A stretch of DNA of 64,000 nt from Sinorhizobium chiapasense (GTDB taxonomy: Bacteria > Pseudomonadota > Alphaproteobacteria > Rhizobiales > Rhizobiaceae). Positions 44,826-52,625 of this stretch are shown here, piece by piece. A model generated the notes under the pieces. It did not search any database, had not been told where the DNA came from, and saw nothing but the letters and a program-made list of their open reading frames with translations. The position numbers and the translations under genes were made by a program. Numbering within the stretch: the stretch's first letter is position 1; each line of letters opens with the position of its first letter. The stretch is from the NCBI RefSeq assembly GCF_036488675.1, contig NZ_CP133152.1, positions 1,550,001 to 1,614,000 on the forward strand, in the 5' to 3' direction.

Positions 44826-44937
44826 AAAGCGGGACGAGGGAAAGTGCGCGCGGTTTTCCGCCCGCATCCCGCGCTAACTTATTAGAATCGATGACGTTTA
44901 TGATTTCTGGTCGAGTCGACCCAAATCATCGTGATCC
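44826..44937. repeat. Palindromic intergenic repeat, family C, copy 2
   Basis: About 112 bp matching the element at 5355-5468 in the same orientation: AAAGCGGGACGAGGGAAAGT, GCGGTTTTCCGC, CATCCCGCGCT, ATTAGAATCGATGACG, and a TGGTCGAGTCGACC palindrome. It ends 12 bp before the start of a small membrane-protein gene, so that gene's ribosome binding site (AGGAG) abuts the repeat. Confidence 0.85.
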
Positions 44938-44949
44938 AGGAGTTATTCG

Positions 44950-45105
44950 ATGACAGACGCACAGATCGGCCTTTCGGTCGCAACCCCCATCATCATCGTT
45001 TTCGCCCTTGTCCTCCATCGCATGGGCGTGTTGCAGCGCGCCGGCACGGTCTCGGCCGTCCTGTTCTCGATCGCGATTGCCGTGGTGCTCTTTCTCGACC
45101 GCTGA
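44950..45105 (+). CDS. 51-residue two-helix membrane protein upstream of nnrU
   Basis: A short gene (MTDAQIGLSVATPIIIVFAL... to VVLFLDR) with AGGAG 7-11 nt before the ATG. It has two hydrophobic segments (VATPIIIVFALVLH and TVSAVLFSIAIAVVLFL) separated by a charged turn (RMGVLQRAG). Composition and third-position GC fit a real gene. It lies between norE and nnrU, on the nnrU strand. I do not recognise a family; a small partner of NnrU or NorEF is possible. Confidence 0.65.
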   Translation: MTDAQIGLSVATPIIIVFALVLHRMGVLQRAGTVSAVLFSIAIAVVLFLDR

Positions 45106-45154
45106 GCCCGGGGCTTGCGGCAGATCAAGGAAACCCGCCGGTCGCCCTGTCAGA

Positions 45155-45168
45155 TTGCAACGGCGCAA
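45155..45168 (+). promoter_or_regulatory. Candidate CRP/FNR-type box before nnrU
   Basis: TTGCAACGGCGCAA fits TTG-N8-CAA with the shared CGCAA half and lies 98 bp upstream of the nnrU ATG. It is followed directly by a strong hairpin, which weakens the promoter reading. Confidence 0.45.
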
Positions 45169-45179
45169 ACGGAGGTCCA

Positions 45180-45212
45180 CACCCCCTCTGCCCGGCAGGG
45201 CAGAGGGGGGTG
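45180..45212 (+). terminator. Strong GC hairpin between the small membrane gene and nnrU
   Basis: ACCCCCTCTGCCC pairs with GGGCAGAGGGGGGT across a GGCA loop. Thirteen or more consecutive pairs make this one of the most stable stem-loops in the window. It lacks a following U-run, so it may be an attenuator, an RNA-processing site or a stabiliser, not a simple terminator. Confidence 0.5.
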
Positions 45213-45265
45213 TGGTCCCGGCGGACTTGCAAGTGGCGTCCGTCGCGTGTCTAGAGGTAATTGCC

Positions 45266-45958
45266 ATGCTTGAATTTCTCCTGGCCTTCGCGGTCTTTCT
45301 CGCGCTCCACATGGTGCCCGCCATGCCGAAACTTCGCGCGCGGCTCATTCAGCGGCTGGGCCGGAAGGGTTATTTTGCCGGCTATTCGCTGCTCTCGATC
45401 GTCGCGCTCGTCTGGGTCTTCCACGCGGCGTTGACACTGGACTTCATACCGCTCTGGGACCCGGCGCCCTGGCAGGCCTGGGTGACGCTTGTGCTTGCAC
45501 CCCTCGGCATCTTCCTCGTTCTTGCAGGCCTCTTCAGCGAGAACGCGCTTTCCGTCTCGATCTTTCAAGGCACCGAGCGGACGGGAGCGATCGTCGGCGT
45601 CACCCGGCATCCGGTGCTCTGGGGGTTCCTCATCTGGGCGGCGGGACACGTCGTTCCGAACGGCGATCTTCGCTCGCTCGTGCTCTTCGGCGGTTTCGCG
45701 CTGTTTGCTGCGGGCGGTTTCCTGATGGTCGAGCGGCGCGCGCGCCGGCGCCTCGGCGACAACTGGCCGACCGCTGCCGCCGGCACGTCGATCTGGCCGT
45801 TCGCGGCGATCCTCAGCGGCCGCGCCCGCTTCCGTCTCGATCCGGTCCTGGTGCTGTCGGCCTTTGCCACGGCCGCAATCACGCTCTGGCTGCTTGCCGG
45901 CGGCCACTCAGCCCTCTTCGGCGCCGATCCGCTGCTGCAAGCCTTTACGATGTATTGA
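45266..45958 (+). CDS. nnrU: NnrU membrane protein
   Basis: A 230-residue polytopic protein of the NnrU family with six or seven hydrophobic segments. Motifs include FLALHMVPAMPKLRARLIQR at the N-terminus, the central GTERTGAIVGVTRHPVLWGF and FGGFALFAAGGFLMVERRAR. NnrU is needed for nitrite and NO reductase expression or function in Rhodobacter, and it is related to methyltransferase-like membrane proteins; its reaction is unknown. ATG at 45266 follows AGAGGTAATTGCC. Its 3' end converges with the UbiX-like gene. Confidence 0.92.
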   Translation: MLEFLLAFAVFLALHMVPAMPKLRARLIQRLGRKGYFAGYSLLSIVALVWVFHAALTLDFIPLWDPAPWQAWVTLVLAPLGIFLVLAGLFSENALSVSIFQGTERTGAIVGVTRHPVLWGFLIWAAGHVVPNGDLRSLVLFGGFALFAAGGFLMVERRARRRLGDNWPTAAAGTSIWPFAAILSGRARFRLDPVLVLSAFATAAITLWLLAGGHSALFGADPLLQAFTMY

Positions 45959-45990
45959 ACCTGCCGCCGGGACGTTCTTCTCGGCCGACT

Positions 45991-46566
45991 TCATCCCTGC
46001 CAGGCTTCGGCCAGCGGTGCGATAGGCAGCGCCAGGAGATCGATGGCACGCGCGGCGAGATGGTCGACGATCGCCTCGACGCTTGTCGGCCGGTGATAAA
46101 ATCCCGGCACCGGCGGCATGACGATCGCCCCCATTTCCGTGACGGCGCACATGTTGCGCAGGTGCCCGAGATGAAGCGGCGTCTCGCGCGTCATCAGCAC
46201 GAGCCGCCGGCGCTCCTTCAGGTGCACGTCGGCGGCGCGGACGAGGAGATTGTCGGCAAGTCCATTGGCGATCGCCGCCAGCGTGCGCATCGAACAGGGT
46301 GAGACGATCATGCCGGCGGTAGGAAAGGATCCGCTGGCGATCGCCGCGCCGATGTTGTCGTGCTCGTAGGTCCGGTCAGCCCGTTCGAGCAAGCGCAACA
46401 GCGCGTCAGGTCCCGCCTCGTGGCTCAATGTCCGGTGTGCAGCCAGCGACATGACCAGATGCATCTCGACCCCGTCGATCCGCGCAAGTCGTTCGGCAAT
46501 GCGCAAAGGGATCGCCGCTCCCGAGGCGCCGGTCACGCCGACGACGATCCTCGATATTCCCGTCAT
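45991..46566 (-). CDS. ubiX: UbiX-like flavin prenyltransferase
   Basis: A 191-residue flavoprotein that makes the prenylated FMN cofactor needed by UbiD decarboxylases. Family motifs are VGVTGASGAAIPLRIAERL, DNIGAAIASGSFPTAGMIVSP, NGLADNLLVRAADVHLKERR and RRLVLMTRETPLHLGHLRNM. The ATG overlaps the stop of the UbiD-like gene (ATGA). An unlinked second copy probably exists, so this may be an anaerobic paralogue. Confidence 0.93.
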   Translation of the reverse strand: MTGISRIVVGVTGASGAAIPLRIAERLARIDGVEMHLVMSLAAHRTLSHEAGPDALLRLLERADRTYEHDNIGAAIASGSFPTAGMIVSPCSMRTLAAIANGLADNLLVRAADVHLKERRRLVLMTRETPLHLGHLRNMCAVTEMGAIVMPPVPGFYHRPTSVEAIVDHLAARAIDLLALPIAPLAEAWQG

Positions 46567-48071
46567 TTACTGTCTCCTAGACCCAGCTCGGCCCACATCC
46601 GGTCGACGTCGGCCTTCACCTCTGGCGACATATCGAGCACCTTCCCCCATTCGCGGTTGGTCTCCGCACCGATCTTGGTGGTCGCATCGAGCCCGAGCTT
46701 GCCGCCGAGACCGGATCGCGGCGAGGCGAAGTCGAGATAATCGATCGGCGTGTCAGTGATGATCATCACGTCGCGGCTCGCGTCGAAGCGCGTGGAAAGC
46801 GCCCAGACGACATCCGGCCAGTTGCGCACATTGATGTCCGGGTCGACGGCAATGATCAGCTTCACGTAGCTGAACTGCGGCAGCATCGACCAAAGCCCCA
46901 TCATCAACCGCTTCGCCTGGCCCGGATAACGCTTGTCGATCGCCACGACCATCGCCCGGTACGAACAGGCTTCCGGCGGCAGCCACAGATCGACGATTTC
47001 CGGAAACTGCTTCTTCACGAGCGGCACGAACAGCACGTTCATCGCTTCGCCAAGACGCGATGGTTCGTCGGGCGGCCGGCCGGTATAGGTGGAGAGATAG
47101 ATCGGATTGCGGCGCATGGTGATCGCTGAAAGCGTCATGACAGGGAAGTGGTCGACGGAATTGTAATAGCCGGTATGGTCGCCGTAGGGTCCTTCATCGG
47201 CCGTCTCAGCGGCGGATACGGTGCCTTCGAGCACGATCTCCGCGTTCGCCGGCACCGGCAACGGCACCGTCCGACCTGTCGCAACCGGCGTTCGGCGCTG
47301 GCGAATGAGCCCGGAAAAATTGAGTTCGCTCAACCCGTCCGGCAACGGCATCACCGAAGCGAGGATGATGGCCGGATCCGCCCCGATCGCGACTGCGACC
47401 GGCATGTCCCGCCCTTGTCTCTGCCAGAGGCGATGATGCCGCGCGCCGCCGCGATGGGCGAGCCAGCGGACGATCGCGCGGTCTTTGCCCAGGACCTGCA
47501 TGCGGTAGATGCCGACATTGATGTCGGTCGGATCGTCGGGCGCCATGGTGATGACCAGCGGCCAGGTGATGAGCGGCGCCGGCTCGCCCGGCCAGCACCA
47601 CTGGATCGGCAGGTTCCCGAGATCGATCTCCGGACCCGACCAGACGATCTCCTGGCACGGCGCACGGCTATGATGCTTCGGCCACATCGCGAGCGCGGAC
47701 CGCAGCAAGGGCAGTTTCTCCCAGGCGTCACGCAGCGATCCGGGCGCGCGGGGATCACGCAGATCCGCGAGTTCCCGCGCAAGCAGCGGCAACCCGCCCG
47801 GCTCCAGACCGAAGCCGCGCTCGATCCGCGCTTGCGCACCGAACAGGTTGGCGAGCAGCGGAATTGCGTGCACGCGGCCGGAAGCATCGACCGGCTTTTC
47901 GAACAGGAGCGCCGGTCCGCCCGCCGCAAGCACGCGCCTGTGGATTTCGGTCACTTCATGGACGAGCGAAACAGGCCGCGAAATCCGCTTCAGCTCGCCG
48001 TCGCGCTCAAGCGCCGAAGCAAAATCCTGTAGCGAGGCGAAGTGCTCTGCGGTGCGGAAGGCTTTGTTCAT
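46563..48071 (-). CDS. ubiD: UbiD-like 3-polyprenyl-4-hydroxybenzoate decarboxylase
   Basis: A 502-residue prenylated-FMN decarboxylase. Family landmarks are NVGIYRMQVLGKDRAIVRW, ILASVMPLPDGLSELNFSG, DEGPYGDHTGYYN and the E-x-x-R region EPSRLGEAMNVLFVPLVKKQ. Length matches UbiD. ATG at 48071 (MNKAFRTAEHF) with AGAGGCGGC is chosen; 66 upstream codons are rejected. It is coupled to the UbiX-like gene and diverges from ubiTUV across a shared TTG-N8-CAA box. The context supports a place in anaerobic ubiquinone synthesis. Confidence 0.92.
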   Translation of the reverse strand: MNKAFRTAEHFASLQDFASALERDGELKRISRPVSLVHEVTEIHRRVLAAGGPALLFEKPVDASGRVHAIPLLANLFGAQARIERGFGLEPGGLPLLARELADLRDPRAPGSLRDAWEKLPLLRSALAMWPKHHSRAPCQEIVWSGPEIDLGNLPIQWCWPGEPAPLITWPLVITMAPDDPTDINVGIYRMQVLGKDRAIVRWLAHRGGARHHRLWQRQGRDMPVAVAIGADPAIILASVMPLPDGLSELNFSGLIRQRRTPVATGRTVPLPVPANAEIVLEGTVSAAETADEGPYGDHTGYYNSVDHFPVMTLSAITMRRNPIYLSTYTGRPPDEPSRLGEAMNVLFVPLVKKQFPEIVDLWLPPEACSYRAMVVAIDKRYPGQAKRLMMGLWSMLPQFSYVKLIIAVDPDINVRNWPDVVWALSTRFDASRDVMIITDTPIDYLDFASPRSGLGGKLGLDATTKIGAETNREWGKVLDMSPEVKADVDRMWAELGLGDSK

Positions 48072-48105
48072 GCCGCCTCTTTGTGCCGGTGATTTCCGCC
48101 TGTCT

Positions 48106-48119
48106 TTGATGTGGGACAA
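48106..48119. promoter_or_regulatory. Candidate FNR/FixK-type box in the ubiD-ubiT divergent promoter
   Basis: TTGATGTGGGACAA has the TTGAT half of FNR/FixK sites, unlike the TTGCG sites near nirK. It lies 59 bp upstream of the ubiT ATG and 35 bp upstream of the ubiD ATG, so it could serve both directions. Confidence 0.55.
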
Positions 48120-48177
48120 ACACAGGCGACGGCGGCCGGCTAACATCGGGAGAACATTCACACCTCGCAGGCTCCAC

Positions 48178-48684
48178 ATGACCGTTCCCCCAGCGATGGC
48201 CGTTCCGCTCCGGCTCATCCCCATTCCCGCCATTGAGCGGGCGACAAGGCTCGTCTTCTCCCACGTCATGGCGCGTCATCCCGGCCTTTTCGATCGCCTC
48301 GGCGAACACGCGGCCAAGCGATACGGCTTCATCCCGTCCGACTTGCCGGTCGGCTTCCTGGTCGAACCTGTCAAGGCCCACATATCCGTGCACCGCAAGC
48401 CCAACCTGCCGGTGACCGACGCTTCGGTCACCGGCGGTTTCGTCCTCCTCCTCGGGCTGCTCGAAGGCCGGCTCGACGGGGATGCCGTGTTCTTCTCGCG
48501 CGACCTGACGGTGACCGGCGACATGGAAGCGATGCTGGCACTGCGCAATGCTCTCGACGACTGCGACATCGACCTGCCCTCCGACATCGGCAGTCTCGCA
48601 GGCCCCTTCGCGCCGCTCGTCCGGCGGGCCGCCGCCGAGATCAGGAGCCGCGTCCTGCCCAGGGAGGCCGGCCAATGGAACTGA
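48178..48684 (+). CDS. ubiT: UbiT, SCP2-domain lipid carrier for O2-independent ubiquinone synthesis
   Basis: A 168-residue SCP2 (sterol carrier) domain protein. The fold opens ATRLVFSHVMARHPGLFDRL and contains DLPVGFLVEPVKAHISVHR, GDAVFFSRDLTVTGDMEAM and LRNALDDCDIDLPSDIGSL, the signature of UbiT (YhbT). UbiT binds prenylated ubiquinone intermediates. It overlaps ubiU by 10 nt, and ubiTUV form one operon. Confidence 0.93.
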   Translation: MTVPPAMAVPLRLIPIPAIERATRLVFSHVMARHPGLFDRLGEHAAKRYGFIPSDLPVGFLVEPVKAHISVHRKPNLPVTDASVTGGFVLLLGLLEGRLDGDAVFFSRDLTVTGDMEAMLALRNALDDCDIDLPSDIGSLAGPFAPLVRRAAAEIRSRVLPREAGQWN

Positions 48685-49652
48685 TCTGCCCGGCCGGCAC
48701 GCCGGCCGCCTTCCGCGAGGCCGTCGATGCCGGAGCCGATGCCGTCTATTGCGGTTTTCGCGACGAGACCAATGCCCGCAATTTCCCCGGGCTGAACTTT
48801 TCCCGCGACGAGCTGAAGGCGGCGGTCGCCTATGCCCGTCAGCACGGAGCGATGACCTTCGTTGCTATCAACACCTTCATGCGCGCCGGTCGCGAGAAGC
48901 TCTGGCACGAGGCCGTGGACGATGCGGTACGCCTTGGCGCCGACGCCGTCATCCTCGCCGATTTCGGCCTGATGGCCTATACCGCCGAGCGGCATCCCGA
49001 CCAGCGCCTGCACGTATCGGTGCAGGCTTCCGCCGCCAACGCGGACGCGGTCAATTTCCTGGTCGAGACGTTTCGGGCAAAGCGCGTCGTGCTGCCGCGC
49101 ATCCTCACCATCCCCGACATCGCCCGCCTTGCGCGGCAGATCCGCTGCGAGATCGAGGTTTTCGTCTTCGGCGGGCTCTGCGTGATGGCGGAGGGGCGGT
49201 GTTCGCTCTCCTCCTATGCGACCGGCAAGTCGCCGAACATGAATGGCGTCTGTTCCCCGGCGAGCCACGTCCGCTACCGCGAGGACGGCAACGAACTCGT
49301 CTCGGAACTCGGGGAGTATACGATCAATCGCTTTCCCGCCGGCGAGGCAGCCGGCTACCCGACACTTTGCAAGGGACGCTTCAACGTCGCCGACGAACGC
49401 GGCTACGCCTTCGAGGACCCGGTTTCGCTCGACGTGATGGACCACGTCGACCTTTTGCGCGACGCAGGGGTCAGCGCGCTGAAGATCGAGGGGCGGCAGC
49501 GCGGCAAGGCCTATGTGGCGGAGGTCGTCTCGGTGATGCGCCGCGCGCTTGCCGCGAATGCCGCCGAGCGGCCCGCCCTCATCTCGCGGCTCAGACTCTT
49601 AAGCGAAGGCCAGCGGACAACGTCCGGCGCCTATGAAAAGCGCTGGAGGTAG
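48675..49652 (+). CDS. ubiU: UbiU, O2-independent ubiquinone hydroxylation subunit (peptidase U32 family)
   Basis: A 325-residue U32-family protein that with UbiV hydroxylates ubiquinone precursors using prephenate as the oxygen source. It begins MELICPAGTPAAFREAVDAG. Four cysteines for a 4Fe-4S cluster are visible in GGLCVMAEGRCSLSSYATG, NGVCSPASH and YPTLCKGRF, matching the known UbiU set. It is followed by ubiV after 3 nt. Confidence 0.95.
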   Translation: MELICPAGTPAAFREAVDAGADAVYCGFRDETNARNFPGLNFSRDELKAAVAYARQHGAMTFVAINTFMRAGREKLWHEAVDDAVRLGADAVILADFGLMAYTAERHPDQRLHVSVQASAANADAVNFLVETFRAKRVVLPRILTIPDIARLARQIRCEIEVFVFGGLCVMAEGRCSLSSYATGKSPNMNGVCSPASHVRYREDGNELVSELGEYTINRFPAGEAAGYPTLCKGRFNVADERGYAFEDPVSLDVMDHVDLLRDAGVSALKIEGRQRGKAYVAEVVSVMRRALAANAAERPALISRLRLLSEGQRTTSGAYEKRWR

Positions 49653-49655
49653 ATC

Positions 49656-50576
49656 ATGACCGTCACGACGCTTCCAAGCCTCAGCCTCGGCCCGGTTCTT
49701 TACCTCTGGGACGGACCGAAATGGCGCGATTTCTATTTCCGCATCGCCGACGAGGCACCGATCGCCCACGTGGTCATCGGCGAGACGGTCTGCTCGAAAC
49801 GGCTGCATTTTATCGAGCCGCATGTCACCGAAGTGGTCGAGCGGCTGGAGCGCGCAGGCAAAAGCGTCAGCCTCGCCTCGCTGGCGCTCGTCACGCTCGA
49901 ACGCGAAAGCCAGGTCGTGCGCGCGTTGGTGCGCGACAGCGCGCACCCGGTCGAAGCCAACGACCTGTCGGCGCTCGGGTTGCTGGCCGGCAAACCACAC
50001 TCCGTCGGCCCGTTGATCAACGTTTATAACGGCGCCACCGCACGGCTGCTCGCCTCGCGCGGCGCCACGAGCATCTGCCTGCCGCCGGAACTGCCGATGA
50101 CATCCGTGGGCGAAATCGTTCGCGATGCACACGGCGTATCGTTCGAGATATTCGCGTTCGGACGTGTTCCGCTGGCGATCTCGGCCCGCTGCGCGCATGC
50201 CCGGTCCAAGGGGCTGGTCAAGGACAATTGCCAGTTCATCTGCGGCGACGATCCGGATGGGCTCACGGTAGAAACGCTCGACCGTCAGCCTTTTCTCGTC
50301 CTGAATGGCGTGCAGACCGTATCGCACACATGCCAGGCGCTGATCCAGGAGCTGCCGGAACTGGCGGCCGCGGGCATTTCGCGGATCCGCCTTTCGCCGC
50401 AGGACTGCGACATGGTCTCCGTCGCCCGAGCCTTCGACGACGCAATCGCCGGCAGGTCCGCACCCGCCGATGCCATCGCCCGTCTTCAAGAGGCCTATCC
50501 CGGCGCGCAGCTTTCGAACGGGTTCCACTACGCCCGGCAAGGAGCCGCCTGGATCGCAGGCAACGCATCAACTTAG
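49656..50576 (+). CDS. ubiV: UbiV, O2-independent ubiquinone hydroxylation subunit (peptidase U32 family)
   Basis: A 306-residue U32-family partner of UbiU. Motifs are LGPVLYLWDGPKWRDFY, VIGETVCSKRLHF and the cluster stretch ISARCAHARSKGLVKDNCQFIC, giving the four cysteines expected for a 4Fe-4S site. The heterodimer UbiUV works only without oxygen, which fits a gene cluster for nitrate and nitrite respiration. Confidence 0.95.
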   Translation: MTVTTLPSLSLGPVLYLWDGPKWRDFYFRIADEAPIAHVVIGETVCSKRLHFIEPHVTEVVERLERAGKSVSLASLALVTLERESQVVRALVRDSAHPVEANDLSALGLLAGKPHSVGPLINVYNGATARLLASRGATSICLPPELPMTSVGEIVRDAHGVSFEIFAFGRVPLAISARCAHARSKGLVKDNCQFICGDDPDGLTVETLDRQPFLVLNGVQTVSHTCQALIQELPELAAAGISRIRLSPQDCDMVSVARAFDDAIAGRSAPADAIARLQEAYPGAQLSNGFHYARQGAAWIAGNAST

Positions 50577-50589
50577 CCGGAGTCTCACC

Positions 50590-50982
50590 ATGACACGTGA
50601 ATTCGACATGCTCGCAGATGGGACCGCAAATGATGAAAATCTCGTGACCGTGATCAGCCAGATCCGCAGGTTGATCGATGGAGCTTCGCTCGAATGCGGC
50701 TGCCGCACACGCGTCGACGAATTGCTGCTTCGCTTCGAGAGCCTGACGGCGAGGCAACGCGAAAAACGCATGCTCAACCAGGCCCGGCGCCAGCGGCGCC
50801 GCATCGCCACGATCATGGAATTGCTTCACGAGCTTGACGAGATCGGCTATGGGGATGCCGACCGCAGCGTGCTGGTGGAAGCGCGGCTGCTTTTCGAGGA
50901 CATTGCCGAAGCCGCGCTGCAAGGGGCGCGGCTGCTCAATGCCACCGCCGCGTTGCCGAGTTCGAAGGCGGGCGTGCGATGA
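50590..50982 (+). CDS. Helical protein of unknown function after ubiV
   Basis: A 130-residue, probably all-helical cytoplasmic protein with no membrane segment. One cysteine pair occurs in LECGCRTRVDEL, and a basic stretch (REKRMLNQARRQRRRIATIM) follows. It starts 13 nt after ubiV with CCGGAG before the ATG, so it belongs to the ubiTUV transcript. I do not recognise a family; a CxC pair in an anaerobic-respiration operon could bind metal or be redox active. Confidence 0.7.
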   Translation: MTREFDMLADGTANDENLVTVISQIRRLIDGASLECGCRTRVDELLLRFESLTARQREKRMLNQARRQRRRIATIMELLHELDEIGYGDADRSVLVEARLLFEDIAEAALQGARLLNATAALPSSKAGVR

Positions 50983-51036
50983 ACACGATTAGACTTTCGG
51001 GATCGGGTTCTGTTGTACGCGATCTGGAGACGGCGA

Positions 51037-51405
51037 ATGAACCTTCCGCTGCGTATCCTTTGCCTGTGCCTTGGTTGGCTGATGGTCGGGTTCGCCATCG
51101 CAGGCGTGTTCCTGCCGCTATTGCCCACCACGCCTTTCCTGCTCTTGGCGGCGGGCCTGTTCGCCCGGGCGTCTCCCCGGCTTGAGCGCTGGCTCGTCGA
51201 GCATCCCGTTTTCGGCCATTCGCTGCGCCTCTGGCGGGAAAAGGGTGCGATCGCGGTGAGGGCGAAGTTCACCGCCGTCGCCCTGATCGTCGCAAGTTTC
51301 GGTCTCTTCTGTCTTTTCAGCGCGCCGGACGCGATGCTTGCGGCCATCGTCGCGGCTGTGATGGCGCTCCCCGTCGCCTTCATCCTCACACGCCCGAGCA
51401 ATTGA
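51037..51405 (+). CDS. DUF454 (YbaN-like) inner-membrane protein
   Basis: A 122-residue membrane protein with four hydrophobic segments. DUF454 motifs are LGWLMVGFAIAGVFLPLLPTTPFLLLAAGLFARASPR-like (shown in part), followed by WLVEHPVFGHSLRLWRE and EKGAI. Proteins of this family lie next to denitrification or haem genes in several proteobacteria; function unknown. ATG at 51037 follows GGAGACGGCG. It converges with napC. Confidence 0.85.
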   Translation: MNLPLRILCLCLGWLMVGFAIAGVFLPLLPTTPFLLLAAGLFARASPRLERWLVEHPVFGHSLRLWREKGAIAVRAKFTAVALIVASFGLFCLFSAPDAMLAAIVAAVMALPVAFILTRPSN

Positions 51406-51421
51406 CGCCGATCCAGTTGCG

Positions 51422-52117
51422 TCAGAAATTGCTCGCGTGCAGTTCCTTCATCGCCTGACGCAGTTCGTCGATCGGAGTCGAACTGGTGGTGCTTTCGCCT
51501 TCCAGTTCCGGCGGCATCTTCCAGCCCGGATCAATTCCTTGCATGTTCGGCAGCTCGTGGGCGATGCCCTTGTGGCAATCGATGCAGGTCGCCCGGCCGG
51601 GAAGCAGGTAGCGGGTGTGGATTGCCGCCGCCCGCTCGGTCTGTCTCTGTAGGTCCATCGCCACGGCGGAATGGCAATTGCGGCACTCGAGACTGTCGTT
51701 TGCCTTCAGCCGCGCCCATTCATGCTGGGCGAGTTCCAACCGGTGCTCGAGGAATTTCGGGCGTGTATTGATCGTCCCGAAAATCTTGCCCCAGACCTCC
51801 TTCGACGCCTGCATCTTGCGGGCGATCTTGTCGGTCCAGTTGTGCGGCACATGACAGTCCGGGCAGGTGGCCCTGACCCCGGAGCGGTTGGAGAAGTGGA
51901 TCGTCCGCGTCAGCTCCTGGTAGACGTTGTCGCGCATCTCGTGGCAGGAGGTGCAGAAGGTCTCGGTGTTGGTCAGCTCCAGCGCGGTGTTGAAGGCACC
52001 CCAGAACATCACGCCGCCGACGAAGCCGCCGAGCGTCAGAAAGCCGAGGCTCAGTGTTCCTGCCGGCGTGCTGACGACGTGCCACGCCCAGAGGACGAGT
52101 TTCCTGATCCATTCCAT
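51422..52117 (-). CDS. napC: NapC, tetrahaem quinol dehydrogenase of periplasmic nitrate reduction
   Basis: A 231-residue NapC/NirT cytochrome with one N-terminal helix ([20 protein letters not shown]) and four haem sites CTSCH, CPDCH, CRNCH and CIDCH. It oxidises ubiquinol and feeds NapB/NapA. Last gene of napEFDABC, 4 nt after napB. Confidence 0.97.
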   Translation of the reverse strand: MEWIRKLVLWAWHVVSTPAGTLSLGFLTLGGFVGGVMFWGAFNTALELTNTETFCTSCHEMRDNVYQELTRTIHFSNRSGVRATCPDCHVPHNWTDKIARKMQASKEVWGKIFGTINTRPKFLEHRLELAQHEWARLKANDSLECRNCHSAVAMDLQRQTERAAAIHTRYLLPGRATCIDCHKGIAHELPNMQGIDPGWKMPPELEGESTTSSTPIDELRQAMKELHASNF

Positions 52118-52121
52118 GGCG

Positions 52122-52625
52122 TCACTCGCTTCCCGCCGGCCTGGCGCCCAGCTCGCTCATATCCCTGAAAGTGCTGCCGACGAGTGGCTTGGCGTCGGCC
52201 TGCGGCACGTGGCAGGCGGTGCAGAAATAACGCCGCGGCGACACGTCCGCGAGCATCTGGCCCTCGCGGGTCATGTAGTGGGTGACGCTGATCATCGGCG
52301 CGCCGGATTCCTGGGTGAACTCGCGCCTGTGGCAGGAGAGACACCGGTTGGTGTTGACCGAGAGCTGATAGCCCTCGATCGAATGCGGGATGACCGGGGG
52401 CTGATCGGGATAGGCGCGCTGCCTGCGGACGTCATCGACGATCCACTTCGGCAACGGCGCCGCGGGGCCTGTCTCCATCGGGGGCGTGCGCCCCACCAAC
52501 TGCGGCATTACCGTGGGTAACACCTGGGCAATCGCGGTTGTCGTGACGAACAGCAGAAGTCCTGCCACGACCACCATCCATTCAGGCCGCCTTAGACGGC
52601 GACGGGGATTATCTTGACCGCGCAT
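52122..52625 (-). CDS. napB: NapB, dihaem cytochrome subunit of periplasmic nitrate reductase
   Basis: A 167-residue exported cytochrome with a signal peptide ([20 protein letters not shown]) and haem sites CLSCH (95-99) and CTACH (135-139). It passes electrons from NapC to NapA. The start at 52625 ([10 protein letters not shown]) lies 34 nt inside napA; the ribosome binding site is weak, so translational coupling to napA is likely. An internal ATG at residue 17 is an alternative. Confidence 0.94.
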   Translation of the reverse strand: MRGQDNPRRRLRRPEWMVVVAGLLLFVTTTAIAQVLPTVMPQLVGRTPPMETGPAAPLPKWIVDDVRRQRAYPDQPPVIPHSIEGYQLSVNTNRCLSCHRREFTQESGAPMISVTHYMTREGQMLADVSPRRYFCTACHVPQADAKPLVGSTFRDMSELGARPAGSE

